Positions 55,591-64,000 of a stretch of 64,000 bases of DNA are shown piece after piece. Position 1 is the stretch's first letter. Each line of letters begins with the position of its first letter. The DNA is taken from assembly GCA_016712595.1 (NCBI GenBank), contig JADJQT010000001.1:1857501-1921500 (forward strand), written 5' to 3'. The DNA is from Rhodospirillales bacterium. GTDB taxonomy: Bacteria; Pseudomonadota; Alphaproteobacteria; Rhodospirillales; Defluviicoccaceae. The translations under genes and the position numbers were made by a program. Under the pieces are notes generated by a model. The model was not told the origin of the DNA, did no database searches, and saw only the letters and a program-made list of their open reading frames with translations.

Positions 55591-56229
55591 CTCGCCTCCG
55601 CGCGCCAGATCCGAGACTCCCCTTATTTTTAATCCATTCGCGTCGGCTACGGTGTTGCGCACCACGTCGGCGAGCCGGGAACGCGGGCGGTGCCGGCGAG
55701 GAAGACGTGCCCGGCAGCGTCGGCGGCGATGCTGTCATGCCATAACCCTCGAATAGGACGGCTCTCGTCCGGGCGTAGAGCGCCGCACGCCGGGCGGCGG
55801 GCGCGATCCCGGTGTGGCCGCCTCATAAATACAATCCCGGTTTGCAAAATCTGCAATCGTCCAGCCAATGTCGCCGCGCTCACAGACGGCGGTTCGCGGT
55901 GGCGCCACGATGCTCGGCAGGACGGAGGTCAGCGGGGGAGCGCCCGCTCGCTTGGCGAAAACGTCAATCGGCACTTGCGTCTGCGAGGGGGGCGGGCATG
56001 GGAAAAAAGAGCGCATCGCCGATGGTGCCGGCCCTTTTCGCCAGCGGCGCGTTCTGCCGAAAACGTGGCCGCATGGGCGCCCGCCGATCCGCCATTTCCC
56101 AGGTGCACGCGCGCAAGCAGCGCATCGGCGCCCGCGCCTTTATGAAACGCGAACGCCTCCTGGCTAGTGCCCGGGCGGTTCTCGGGCACCTCATCACCGC
56201 ATCCTTTTCTATCACCAAGGGAGCAGACC
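55591..56229. other. Largely non-coding stretch with possible SBBP relic
   Basis: I see no intact gene in these roughly 640 bases. On the minus strand about 55650-55750 can be read as DSIAADAAGHVFLAGTARVP, which resembles one SBBP repeat, so a decayed copy of the neighbouring beta-propeller genes may lie here in the opposite orientation. Confidence 0.35.
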
Positions 56230-57470
56230 ATGAACGGGAGCAAAGCTACGCGCGCCGCCGCGGGCGCGCTGATCATCGCGGCGGGCCTCGCGCTCGCCGC
56301 GCCGGCGGCGCGGGCCGAGGATCCGGTTTCGAGCTGGAAGTTCAGCAGCCAGCGGTCGGGCGACGATGGTCCGGACGGCGTTGCCGTCGATGCGAGCGGC
56401 AACATTTATATCGTCGGCGCAACCGGCGGCAATTTGGGCGGCAAGTTCAAAGGTGATCACGATGCCTTCGTGATCAAGCTCGATGCCGATGGAAATATCC
56501 TGTGGAAGCGCCAGCCGGGCACGCCGGGGTACGACCAAGCCCGCGACCTCACCATCGATCCCGTCGGCAACGTCTACGTCGTTGGTGAAACCCAGGGCGC
56601 GGTCGGCGACATCGAACACCACAGCGCGGGGGATTATGGCGATTATGACCCCTTCGTGATCAAGTACGATGCTATCGACGGGCACGTGCTCTGGAAGCGC
56701 CAGCCGGGCACCAGCACAGAGGACGCGGCCTCAAGCGTAGCCGGCGATCGGGCGGGAAATGTGTTTGTTGTCGGTTTCACAGAAAGCGCTCTTGCGGGCG
56801 CCCAAAAGGGTTTTGGCGACGCATTCGTCATCAAATTCGACGCCGACGGGCATTATCTGTGGAAGCGCCAGCCGGGTACGGTGCGGGCCGATTATGCGAC
56901 GGGGCTGCCACCGATCCGGCCGGGAACGTCTATGTGGTCGGGGTCAGCGGCGGCGGGCTCAGCTTCATCATCAAGCTCGATGCCGACGGGCACTTCCTTT
57001 GGAAACGCAGTATCGGCGGAGCCTCGAGTGATCAGGCGAGCGGCGTCGCCTGCGACGAGGCTGGAAACGCCTACGTCGTCGGCGATACCTGGTTTTCCGG
57101 TCGCAGGCACACACCCTACGAAACAGCCTGGGCGGTGAAGTTCGACGGCGACGGGCACCGGCTGTGGAAACAGACGTTCGTCGATCCCGACGCCGACCGC
57201 GATGCGGCCGCCGTTGCCGCTGACGCCGAAGGCAACATCGTCATCGTGGGTAGGGCAAGTACGCACTATCCCTACGCGAGCTGGATTGCGAGGGTGAACA
57301 CCGACGGGCAAATTCTCTGGCAGAATGTGTTCGGGATCAGAACTACCGTAGGCGACGGATATGGCGTCGCTGTCGACACCGCCGGCAATGCCTACGTCGC
57401 GAGCCGCCAGTTGCTCAATGTTGGCTCTCACCAGGACGATTTCGTGGTCCTCGACAAGTACGCACCATGA
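56230..57470 (+). pseudogene. SBBP beta-propeller secreted protein, copy 1 (frameshifted)
   Basis: The start shares the signal peptide of the other copies (RAAAGALIIAAGLALAAPAA, RAEDP). About four SBBP-type repeats follow (GVAVDASGNIYIVGATGGNL, DAFVIKLDADGNILWKRQPG). Near 56903 one base is missing compared with copy 2 (a G-run of four instead of six, with a substitution nearby), which moves the reading frame and would end in unrelated residues. The rest (ATDPAGNVYVVGVSGGG to FVVLDKYAP) continues in the other frame. It also lacks 27 bases present in copy 2. From 57000 on it is nearly identical to copy 2. Confidence 0.85.
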
Positions 57471-57538
57471 ACGATCCGTCTCGGGTCGGGCGGCGTGAGC
57501 AGTGTTGGTTTTCATTTGATTTTCAACGGGGGCAGACC

Positions 57539-58807
57539 ATGAACGGGAGCAAGGGCGTGCGCGCCGCCGCGGGCGCGCTGGTCTTCGCGGCGGGCCTCGC
57601 GCTCGCCGCGCCGGCGGCGCGGGCCGAGGATCCGGTTTCGAGCTGGATGTTCGGCAGCCAGTGGGGGGCCGGCGATAGTCCAGACGGCGTTGCCGTCGAT
57701 GCGAGCGGCAACATTTATATCGTCGGCACAACCGGCGGCAATTTGGGCGGCAAGTTCAAAGGTGCGAACGATGCCTTCGTGATCAAGCTCGATGCCGATG
57801 GAAATATCCTGTGGAAGCGCCAGCCGGGCACGCCGTGGTCCGACGGAGCCTTCGGCCTCACCATCGATCCCGTCGGCAACGTCTACGTCGTTGGTGGAAC
57901 CCAGGGCGCGATCGGCGACATCGAACACCACAGCGCGGGGAATAATGGCCATTTAGACCCCTTCGTGATCAAGTACGATGCTACCGACGGGCACGTGCTC
58001 TGGAAGCGCCAGCCGGGCACCAGCACAGAGGACTGGGCCTATAGCGTAGCCAGCGATCGCGCCGGTAACGTGTTTGTTGTCGGTAGCACAAATGGCGCTC
58101 TTGCGGGCGCCCAAAAGGGTTTGAGCGACGCATTCGTCATCAAATTCGACGCCGACGGGCATTATCTGTGGAAGCGCCAGCCGGGTACGGTGGGGGACGA
58201 AGCTGCGTGGGGGGCTGCCACCGATCCGGCCGGGAACGTCTATGTGGTCGGGCGCAGCCGCGGTGGGCTCGGCGGCGCCATCAAGGGCGAGCTCGACGGC
58301 TTCATCATCAAGCTCGATGCCGACGGGCACTTCCTTTGGAAACGCAGTATCGGCGGAGCCTCGAGTGATCAGGCGAGCGGCGTCGCCTGCGACGAGGCTG
58401 GAAACGCCTACGTCGTCGGCGATACCTGGTTTTCCGGTCGCAGGCACACACCCTACGAAACAGCCTGGGCGGTGAAGTTCGACGGCGACGGGCACCGGCT
58501 GTGGAAACAGACGTTTGTCGATCCCGACGCCGACCGCGATGCGGCCGCCGTTGCCGCTGACGCCGAAGGCAACATCGTCATCGTGGGTAGGGCAAGTACG
58601 CACTATCCCTACGCGAGCTGGATTGCGAGGGTGAACACCGACGGGCAAATTCTCTGGCAGAATGTGTTCGGGATCGGAACTACCGTAGGCGACGGATATG
58701 GCGTCGCTGTCGACACCGCCGGCAATGCCTACGTCGCGAGCCGCCAGTTGCTCAATGTTGGCTCTCACCAGGACGATTTCGTGGTCCTTGACAAGTACGC
58801 ACCATGA
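57539..58807 (+). CDS. SBBP beta-propeller secreted protein, copy 2
   Basis: A 422-residue exported protein: Sec signal ending at about residue 28 (APAARAEDP), then about seven repeats of 45-55 residues with the pattern DAFVIKLDADG-x-LWKRQPGT and GNVYVVG. SBBP repeats (PF06739) form beta-propellers; the role is often surface or binding. The ORF is intact. Its last about 480 bp match copy 1 with only about three differences, and its upstream 70 bp match those of copy 3. It lies in tandem between copies 1 and 3. Confidence 0.87.
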   Translation: MNGSKGVRAAAGALVFAAGLALAAPAARAEDPVSSWMFGSQWGAGDSPDGVAVDASGNIYIVGTTGGNLGGKFKGANDAFVIKLDADGNILWKRQPGTPWSDGAFGLTIDPVGNVYVVGGTQGAIGDIEHHSAGNNGHLDPFVIKYDATDGHVLWKRQPGTSTEDWAYSVASDRAGNVFVVGSTNGALAGAQKGLSDAFVIKFDADGHYLWKRQPGTVGDEAAWGAATDPAGNVYVVGRSRGGLGGAIKGELDGFIIKLDADGHFLWKRSIGGASSDQASGVACDEAGNAYVVGDTWFSGRRHTPYETAWAVKFDGDGHRLWKQTFVDPDADRDAAAVAADAEGNIVIVGRASTHYPYASWIARVNTDGQILWQNVFGIGTTVGDGYGVAVDTAGNAYVASRQLLNVGSHQDDFVVLDKYAP

Positions 58808-58875
58808 ACGATCCGTCTCGGGTGGGGCGGCGTGAGCGGCGTTGGTTTTCATTTGATTTTCAACGGGGGCAGACC

Positions 58876-60156
58876 ATGAACGGGAACAAAGCTACGCGCG
58901 CCGCCGCGGGCGCGCTGATCATCGCGGCGGGCCTCGCGCTCGCCGCGCCGGCGGCGCGGGCGGACGATCCGATATGGGTCAAGCAAATCAGTTCGGGGCC
59001 GGTTATCTATAAGGGGTTGAATGTCTATGCGGAGGCGGTGGCCACGGATGCCGATGGCAATATCGTCGTCGCCGGCAGGACCGATGGCTCGGTCATCGGC
59101 TACAACAAGGGGGAATTAGACGCCTGGGTGGCGAAGTTCGATGCCAACGGGCAGGAGCTGTGGAAGCATCAACCCGGCACCGCTGGCAACGACGATGCAC
59201 GCGCCGTGGCCACGGATGTGAGCGGAAACGTCTACGTCGCCGGCTACACGCCCAGCTCCCTCTACCCGGGGGCAGACCCGTGGGTGATCAAGTTCGATGC
59301 CGACGGCCATTACCTGTGGAAACGCCAGCCCGGAACCAGTGAAAACGACTTTGCCGCCGGCATCGCCACCGATTCTGCCGGCAACGTTGTCGTCGTCGGC
59401 TACACTGAGGGCGCGCTCGGCGGTGCCAAGAAGGGAGGGCAATACGATTCCGACGCCTGGGTGATCAAGTACGACACCGACGGCCATCTGTTATGGAAGC
59501 GTCAGCCCGGAACCGCTCAGCCCGACCAAGCGAGCGGTGTCGCCATCGACGCCGACGGCAGCATCTACGTTGCCGGGAGTACCCAGGGCGCGCTCGGCGG
59601 CAGCCAAAAGGGCGCCTCGGACATCTTCGTGATCAAGTTCGATGCCGATGGACATTACCTGTGGAAGCGCCAGCCGGCACAAGCAACGCGGTACACCGGA
59701 GCGGCTGTCACCACCGACGGCGCTGGCAACGTCTACCTCCTTGGCACCGCCACCACTGCGGACGGGAAAGTGGAGGATCAGGATTTTCAGGTGATCAAGT
59801 TCGATGGCGACGGTCGAACGCTGTGGAAGCGGCTGCCTGGAACCGCCCGGAGTGATTATGCCCACGGTGCCGCGACCGACCCGTTCGGCAATCTCTACGT
59901 CGTCGGCAATAATTATATCTCCAGGGGCAACGGAATATCGATCGCCCTTGTACTGAAAGTCGACCCCGATGGGCACTGGGTGAGGCTGCCTAACCCTTAT
60001 TTTTATTCGCCGGAACAGGGCTTCGCGACCGGCGTAGCCACCGATGCGGACGGCAATGCTTACGTCGTCGGCTGGACGTCCGGCATACTCGGCAGCGCCG
60101 CTCCGGCCAGCGATGACGCCTTCATCGCCAAGTACGCGCCGGCCGTGGCGCCGTGA
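58876..60156 (+). CDS. SBBP beta-propeller secreted protein, copy 3
   Basis: A 426-residue paralogue: the same signal peptide, then about seven SBBP-type repeats (GNIVVAGRTDGS, WVAKFDANGQELWKHQPGTA, DSAGNVVVVGYTEGALGG) with more divergence than between copies 1 and 2. It ends FIAKYAPAVAP. The intact frame and preserved signal suggest it is expressed. Spacing of the three genes is 68 bp with the same leader (ending CAACGGGGGCAGACC). Confidence 0.87.
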   Translation: MNGNKATRAAAGALIIAAGLALAAPAARADDPIWVKQISSGPVIYKGLNVYAEAVATDADGNIVVAGRTDGSVIGYNKGELDAWVAKFDANGQELWKHQPGTAGNDDARAVATDVSGNVYVAGYTPSSLYPGADPWVIKFDADGHYLWKRQPGTSENDFAAGIATDSAGNVVVVGYTEGALGGAKKGGQYDSDAWVIKYDTDGHLLWKRQPGTAQPDQASGVAIDADGSIYVAGSTQGALGGSQKGASDIFVIKFDADGHYLWKRQPAQATRYTGAAVTTDGAGNVYLLGTATTADGKVEDQDFQVIKFDGDGRTLWKRLPGTARSDYAHGAATDPFGNLYVVGNNYISRGNGISIALVLKVDPDGHWVRLPNPYFYSPEQGFATGVATDADGNAYVVGWTSGILGSAAPASDDAFIAKYAPAVAP

Positions 60157-60248
60157 GCGCGGGGGCGCCACCTGCCGGATGCAGCGTTGGGCGGGGCGCT
60201 TCTGCCCTGCCCAATCGCGTGCTTGACCGCTTTCGCGGGTCCGTCAAT

Positions 60249-61202
60249 ATGCATGCCATGAGCATCGATGCCGCCGCCCCCCGCCATCCCGAGAAGATAA
60301 ATCGCCCGGACAACCCGTCACCGCGCAAGCCGGCGTGGATCCGGGTCAAGGCGCCGACCTCGCCGGGGTACGGCGAGACCCACCGGATCATCCGTGAGCA
60401 CAAGCTGCACACCGTCTGCGAGGAGGCGGGTTGCCCCAACATCGGCGAATGCTGGGCGAAGAAGCACGCGACAGTGATGATTCTCGGCGATATCTGCACC
60501 AGGGCCTGCGCCTTCTGCAACGTCGCCACCGGCAAGCCCGGCGCCGTCGATGCGCTGGAGCCGGAAAACCTCGCGATCACGGTGAGCAAGCTCGGCCTCG
60601 CTCACGTGGTGATCACCTCGGTTGACCGCGACGACCTCGACGACGGCGGGGCCGGGCAGTTCGTCCGCTGCATCGAGGCGATTCGCGCCACGTCGCCGGG
60701 CACGACGATCGAGATCCTCACTCCCGATTTCCGCCGCAAGGACGGTGCGATCGAGCGCGTCGCCGCAGCCGGGCCGGACGTCTACAACCACAACCTTGAG
60801 ACCGCGCCGCGGCTTTATCCGACCATCCGTCCTGGCGCCCGCTACGACCATTCGCTGCACCTGCTCGGCCGGGTCAAGGAGGTCGATCCACGCTTGTTCA
60901 CCAAGTCCGGCATCATGGTCGGGCTCGGCGAGCAGCGCTCCGAGGTGTTCCAGGTGATGGACGACCTGCGCGCGGCTGGCGTCGACTTCCTGACCATCGG
61001 CCAGTACCTGCAGCCCACCTTGAAGCACGCGGCCGTCGATCGCTACGTTGCTCCCGAGGAGTTCGAAGAGTACAAGCAAGTGGGGGAGGCAAAAGGATTT
61101 CTGATGGTCGCCTCGTCGCCGCTCACCCGCTCTTCGTACCACGCCGACCGGGATTTCGCCGCTCTGCGGGACGCGCGCCGGGCCCGCGTGGCGCGCGGCT
61201 AA
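60249..61202 (+). CDS. lipA: Lipoyl synthase
   Basis: Radical SAM enzyme inserting sulfur into octanoyl-protein to make lipoyl cofactor. The 317-residue protein has the auxiliary cluster Cys (CEEAGCPNIGEC: C-x4-C-x5-C), the radical SAM motif CTRACAFCNVATG (C-x3-C-x2-C) and the C-terminal RSSYHADRDF. Two candidate ATGs, 60249 and 60258, both lack a strong ribosome site; 60249 is used. Confidence 0.96.
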   Translation: MHAMSIDAAAPRHPEKINRPDNPSPRKPAWIRVKAPTSPGYGETHRIIREHKLHTVCEEAGCPNIGECWAKKHATVMILGDICTRACAFCNVATGKPGAVDALEPENLAITVSKLGLAHVVITSVDRDDLDDGGAGQFVRCIEAIRATSPGTTIEILTPDFRRKDGAIERVAAAGPDVYNHNLETAPRLYPTIRPGARYDHSLHLLGRVKEVDPRLFTKSGIMVGLGEQRSEVFQVMDDLRAAGVDFLTIGQYLQPTLKHAAVDRYVAPEEFEEYKQVGEAKGFLMVASSPLTRSSYHADRDFAALRDARRARVARG

Positions 61203-61223
61203 CGCCGGGCGAACGCCGCAGCG

Positions 61224-61742
61224 ATGCCGACCCATGGCGAACGGCGGACCCTTCCCTATACGCGCGAGCAGATGTTCGATCTGGTGGCCGATGTCGAGCG
61301 CTATCCGGAATTCCTGCCGTGGTGCCTTGCCTGCCGCATCCGCCGGAAGATCACGCCCGACCTTTTCGTCGCCGATCTGATGATCGGCTTCAAGATGTTC
61401 CGCGAGCGGTTCGCCTCGGAGGTGACGCTGAGCCGGCCGGGACGGGTCGACGTCGTCTATCGCGAGGGCCCGTTCCGTCACCTGACCAACCACTGGAACT
61501 TCACCGAGGACGAGCGCGGACGCTGCGTCATCGATTTCTACATCGACTTCGAGTTCCGCTCGAAGACCTTGCAGAAGGTCATCGGCAAGCTGTTCAACGA
61601 GGCGGTGCAGCGGATGGTCAACGCCTTCGAGAAGCGGGCGACGCAGCTCTACGGTCCGGGACAGGTGGGCGAGGACCCGCCTGCGGAACCGACTGTTTCC
61701 CCCGAAGCTTCTCCTCCCGGAACCGTCCCCCCCGGCGCCTGA
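61224..61742 (+). CDS. RatA/COQ10-like START-domain protein
   Basis: A 172-residue polyketide-cyclase/START-fold protein: RRTLPYTREQMFDLVADVER, YPEFLPWCLACRI, then FYIDFEFRSKTLQKVIGKLF. Eukaryotic COQ10 homologues bind ubiquinone; alphaproteobacterial members are thought to do the same, while the RatA name refers to a ribosome-association factor. It lies 21 bp after lipA on the same strand. A Pro-rich tail follows. Confidence 0.9.
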   Translation: MPTHGERRTLPYTREQMFDLVADVERYPEFLPWCLACRIRRKITPDLFVADLMIGFKMFRERFASEVTLSRPGRVDVVYREGPFRHLTNHWNFTEDERGRCVIDFYIDFEFRSKTLQKVIGKLFNEAVQRMVNAFEKRATQLYGPGQVGEDPPAEPTVSPEASPPGTVPPGA

Positions 61743-61758
61743 TCACCGCGTCGGCCGT

Positions 61759-62247
61759 TCAGGCGATCCGCCTGATCAAAAGGTGCAGCGCCGTTTCGAG
61801 CGTCGCCCTGCGCACGCCCGCCCGGTCACCGGGAAAGATGTGGCGTTCGTGCAGCGTCGGCGCGTCCGTGCGCGCGGCGGCGAAATGGACGAGGCCGACG
61901 GGCCGCGCGGCCGAGCCGCCGTCCGGGCCGGCGATGCCGGTCACGGCGACGGTGACGTCGACGCCGGCGGCAGCGAGCGCGCCTTCCGCCATCGCCCGCG
62001 CGACCGCTTCGTCGACGGCGCCGCGTCGGGCGAGCAGGTCCGCGGGAACGCCGAGCAGCGCCGTCTTCGCCGCGTTCGAGTAGGTCACGAAGCCGCGGTC
62101 GAAGACCGCCGAGGACCCGGCGATCGCCGTCAGGCAGCCGGCGACCAGGCCGCCGGTGCACGATTCCGCCGTCGCCACGGTCAGGTGGCGCGCGCGGCAG
62201 GCATCGAGAACGTCGGTCGCGAGGTCGAGCAGCGGCTGATCGAACAT
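61759..62247 (-). CDS. pncC: CinA C-terminal domain protein (NMN amidohydrolase)
   Basis: A 162-residue PncC/CinA protein that deamidates NMN. It shows the family segments ATAESCTGGLVAGCLTAIAG, GGFVTYSNAAK-type RGFVTYSNAAKTALLGV and GVDVTVAVTGIAGPDGGSAA. Stand-alone C-terminal type. It follows the HAD gene by 5 bp and is convergent with the RatA-like gene. Confidence 0.92.
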   Translation of the reverse strand: MFDQPLLDLATDVLDACRARHLTVATAESCTGGLVAGCLTAIAGSSAVFDRGFVTYSNAAKTALLGVPADLLARRGAVDEAVARAMAEGALAAAGVDVTVAVTGIAGPDGGSAARPVGLVHFAAARTDAPTLHERHIFPGDRAGVRRATLETALHLLIRRIA

Positions 62248-62252
62248 TGCGC

Positions 62253-62969
62253 TCAGTCCACCGGGTTCGCCGGCTCACGCGCGCCGCCGGCGTCCTCGAT
62301 CAGGGCGGGCAGCGCTTCGAGCGAAGCGATTTCGTGTTCCGGGACGCCGGGAAGCGGATCGCGCCTGGCGCCGGCACGGTTGACCCAAACGACACGAAAG
62401 CCGAAGGCCGCCGCGCCCGAGACATCCCAGTAGTTCGACGAGACGAACCACAGGCGTTCCGCCGGGGCGCGCAGGCGCTCGACGGCGAGGTCGTACACCT
62501 TCGGGCTGGGCTTGAAGATTCCGGCGGCATCGGCGGAGATGATCGCGTCGAACAGGCCGATCAGACCGCCGGACTGCACGGCGGCGGTGAGCATGTTGGG
62601 CGAACCGTTCGAGAGGATCGCCGTTTTCAGGCCGGCGGCACGAAGCGTTTGAACGACGCCGGAAACTTCCGGATAGGTGGCAAGGACGAAATAGAGCTCC
62701 ATCAGCCGCGAGCGCAGCGCCGGATCGTCAATTCCGAACGATGCCAGCGCAAAGTCGAGGCTCTGTCCGGTGACGCGCCAAAAATCGATGTAATCGCCGC
62801 GAAGGCTGCGCAACCATGAGTATTCGAGCTGTTTGCTGCGCCACAGGGCGGCGAATGCATCGGCGCTTGGCCCGAGGGCGTCGCGGCAGCGCTGGGTCGC
62901 GGCCGCTACGTTGAAGAGGGTTCCATAGGCATCGAATACGCAGCCGATCGGCCGCTGCTCCTCCGTCAT
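62253..62969 (-). CDS. Haloacid dehalogenase type II (HAD superfamily)
   Basis: A 238-residue HAD hydrolase: CVFDAYGTLFNVAAATQRC has the nucleophile Asp; the mid part has KTAILSNGSPNML, and then FKPSPKVYDLAVERL and VSSNYWDVSGAAAFGFRVVW. This pattern is that of L-2-haloacid dehalogenases. Start ATG is clear. Between slt and pncC on the minus strand. Confidence 0.9.
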   Translation of the reverse strand: MTEEQRPIGCVFDAYGTLFNVAAATQRCRDALGPSADAFAALWRSKQLEYSWLRSLRGDYIDFWRVTGQSLDFALASFGIDDPALRSRLMELYFVLATYPEVSGVVQTLRAAGLKTAILSNGSPNMLTAAVQSGGLIGLFDAIISADAAGIFKPSPKVYDLAVERLRAPAERLWFVSSNYWDVSGAAAFGFRVVWVNRAGARRDPLPGVPEHEIASLEALPALIEDAGGAREPANPVD

Positions 62970-63030
62970 TGCCGATCATGCTCGACAAAATGCCGATGTC
63001 CTGCCGATTCGCCGCGTAGCAAGCCTGCCC

Positions 63031-64000
63031 TCACGGTGAGACACCTCCCAGCGATTGAGCAAGCATGACCGAGCCCATGCGGGCGCGATAGACTTGAAGC
63101 CCCTCGAGGCAACGCTGCACGTAGTTGCGGGTTTCATTAAAGGGAATCATCTCGATCCAGTCCACCGCAGCTTCGGTGCCGCTGCGCGGATCACCGTTCT
63201 GTGCCACCCACTGATTTGCCCGGCCTGGTCCGGCGTTGTAGCCGGCGAGGGCGAGGATATAGGAGCCGTCGAAGCGGTTCAGCAGGCTGGCGACATAGGC
63301 TTGGCCGAGAGCGAGGTTGTATTGCGCGCTGCCGGTAAGGTCGGAGGGCGAGTAGGGAAGGCCGAGCTTGCTGGCGATCCCGCGCGCCGTCGCCGGCATC
63401 AACTGCATCAGCCCGAGGGCACCCGCGGGGCTGCGGGCCTGCACATCGAAGCCACTCTCCTGGCGAACGATGGCAAGCACCAGCGCATCTTCGACCGGGG
63501 ACGCGGCGCTGGTGGCGACCGGCAGCATGGGATAGCCATTGCGAATGAGCGCATCGCCATTGCGAACCGACTGGCGGGCGACGACGACGCCAAGGTCGGG
63601 GCGGCCGATGTCGTGCGCCAGCGATGCGGTCATGTCCTTCCACGCGCCGCTGTCGCTCAAGTCTGCCAGGCGCACGATGAAGGCACGATCAGCGTCGCGC
63701 TCGCCGGTGGCGGCAAGCAGGCGGATGGCGCGCACCAACTCGTTGGAATCGAAGCGGACCTGCTCCGCGGGGTCGGCGACGGGCGCGGGCGGCAGGCGCA
63801 ACGGCTCGTTCGGGCGGATCTCGGCGGCGCTGAGCTGGCCGTAGAAGGCGACGGGGTGCTGCGCCGCGGTTTTGTGCCAAAGGATGGCGCCGTCCACCTC
63901 GCCCAACGCGGCGTTGGCCCGCGCGGACCAGTAAGCGCCGCGTGCCCGGCTCACCGGATGGGTGACGTTCTCGAACATCGTCAGGAAATGTTTTTGGGCG
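63031..64000 (-). CDS. slt: Soluble lytic transglycosylase, C-terminal part (cut by window edge)
   Basis: The frame is open to the right edge, so the N-terminal helical region lies beyond. The visible 322 codons have SLT features: HPVSRARGAYWSARANAALG, the catalytic Glu in AIVRQESGFDVQARSPAGA, LGLMQLMPATARGIA, NLALGQAYVASLL and LALAGYNAGPGRANQW, and the ending IEMIPFNETRNYVQR. It cleaves peptidoglycan in the periplasm. Downstream HAD and pncC are on the same strand. Confidence 0.93.
   Translation of the reverse strand, partial: AQKHFLTMFENVTHPVSRARGAYWSARANAALGEVDGAILWHKTAAQHPVAFYGQLSAAEIRPNEPLRLPPAPVADPAEQVRFDSNELVRAIRLLAATGERDADRAFIVRLADLSDSGAWKDMTASLAHDIGRPDLGVVVARQSVRNGDALIRNGYPMLPVATSAASPVEDALVLAIVRQESGFDVQARSPAGALGLMQLMPATARGIASKLGLPYSPSDLTGSAQYNLALGQAYVASLLNRFDGSYILALAGYNAGPGRANQWVAQNGDPRSGTEAAVDWIEMIPFNETRNYVQRCLEGLQVYRARMGSVMLAQSLGGVSP

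Overview
The window looks like a chromosomal segment of a GC-rich alphaproteobacterium, probably from the Rhodospirillales. The evidence is an F0-only ATP synthase operon (atpI-atpB-atpE-atpF'-atpF, with F1 elsewhere and rnhB downstream), a GapR/DUF2312 protein, a COQ10/RatA-like protein next to lipA, and GTG/TTG starts with strong Shine-Dalgarno sites. A combination of glycogen synthase, glycogen phosphorylase, two GH57 enzymes and an acetyl-CoA acetyltransferase would suit a polymer-storing (glycogen-accumulating) organism such as a Defluviicoccus relative. That placement is inference; no rRNA or other decisive marker is present.

Layout. 1-4.8 kb is an insertion-sequence graveyard: an IS110 transposase end, a small lipoprotein gene cut by an IS3-type terminus, an IS91-like element carrying a tyrosine recombinase, an IS630 remnant and an ISAs1 element. 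4.9-10.6 kb holds a hypothetical gene, the F0 operon with its terminator, a second IS3-type element inside an antiporter fragment, and rnhB. 10.7-14.85 kb is a nested IS stack: an IS66 element inside an IS5 element with an exact 8-bp target duplication, a second IS5-family element abutting it and sharing a TA dinucleotide, then another IS3-type end. 14.9-20 kb is a run of exported proteins of poorly known function (DUF6134, DUF4410-like lipoprotein, DUF3015, DUF4105/Lnb, lipoprotein hydrolase).

20-34.5 kb is an alpha-glucan region: GH57 branching enzyme, DUF4912 protein, ZntB/CorA transporter, methyltransferase, second GH57, glycogen synthase, glycogen phosphorylase and UDP-glucose epimerase, with DUF2076, pirin and LysE genes between. 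34.7-42 kb holds GapR, MEKHLA, a Crp-like regulator, SemiSWEET, extensin-like and patatin-like genes, then a thiolase and a short-chain dehydrogenase ending in a strong terminator. 42-46.8 kb is a nitrosative-stress module (hemerythrin-hcp, divergent Crp/Fnr regulator with an FNR-type box between) followed by a NifX-like and a metallo-beta-lactamase-fold protein. 46.8-51.2 kb has an HxlR regulator divergent from a MaoC dehydratase with an operator-like palindrome, and a two-subunit molybdenum hydroxylase. 51.4-54 kb is an ada / 2OG-oxygenase / alkB alkylation-repair operon, followed by a GntP permease.

56.2-60.2 kb carries three tandem secreted SBBP beta-propeller genes, two of them near identical over about 480 bp and the first frameshifted. 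The window ends with lipA-ratA and, on the other strand, an slt (partial)-HAD-pncC group. Most frameshifts fall in mobile elements and in the first SBBP copy, while metabolic genes are intact, so many are probably genuine decay, though assembly indels cannot be excluded from sequence alone.
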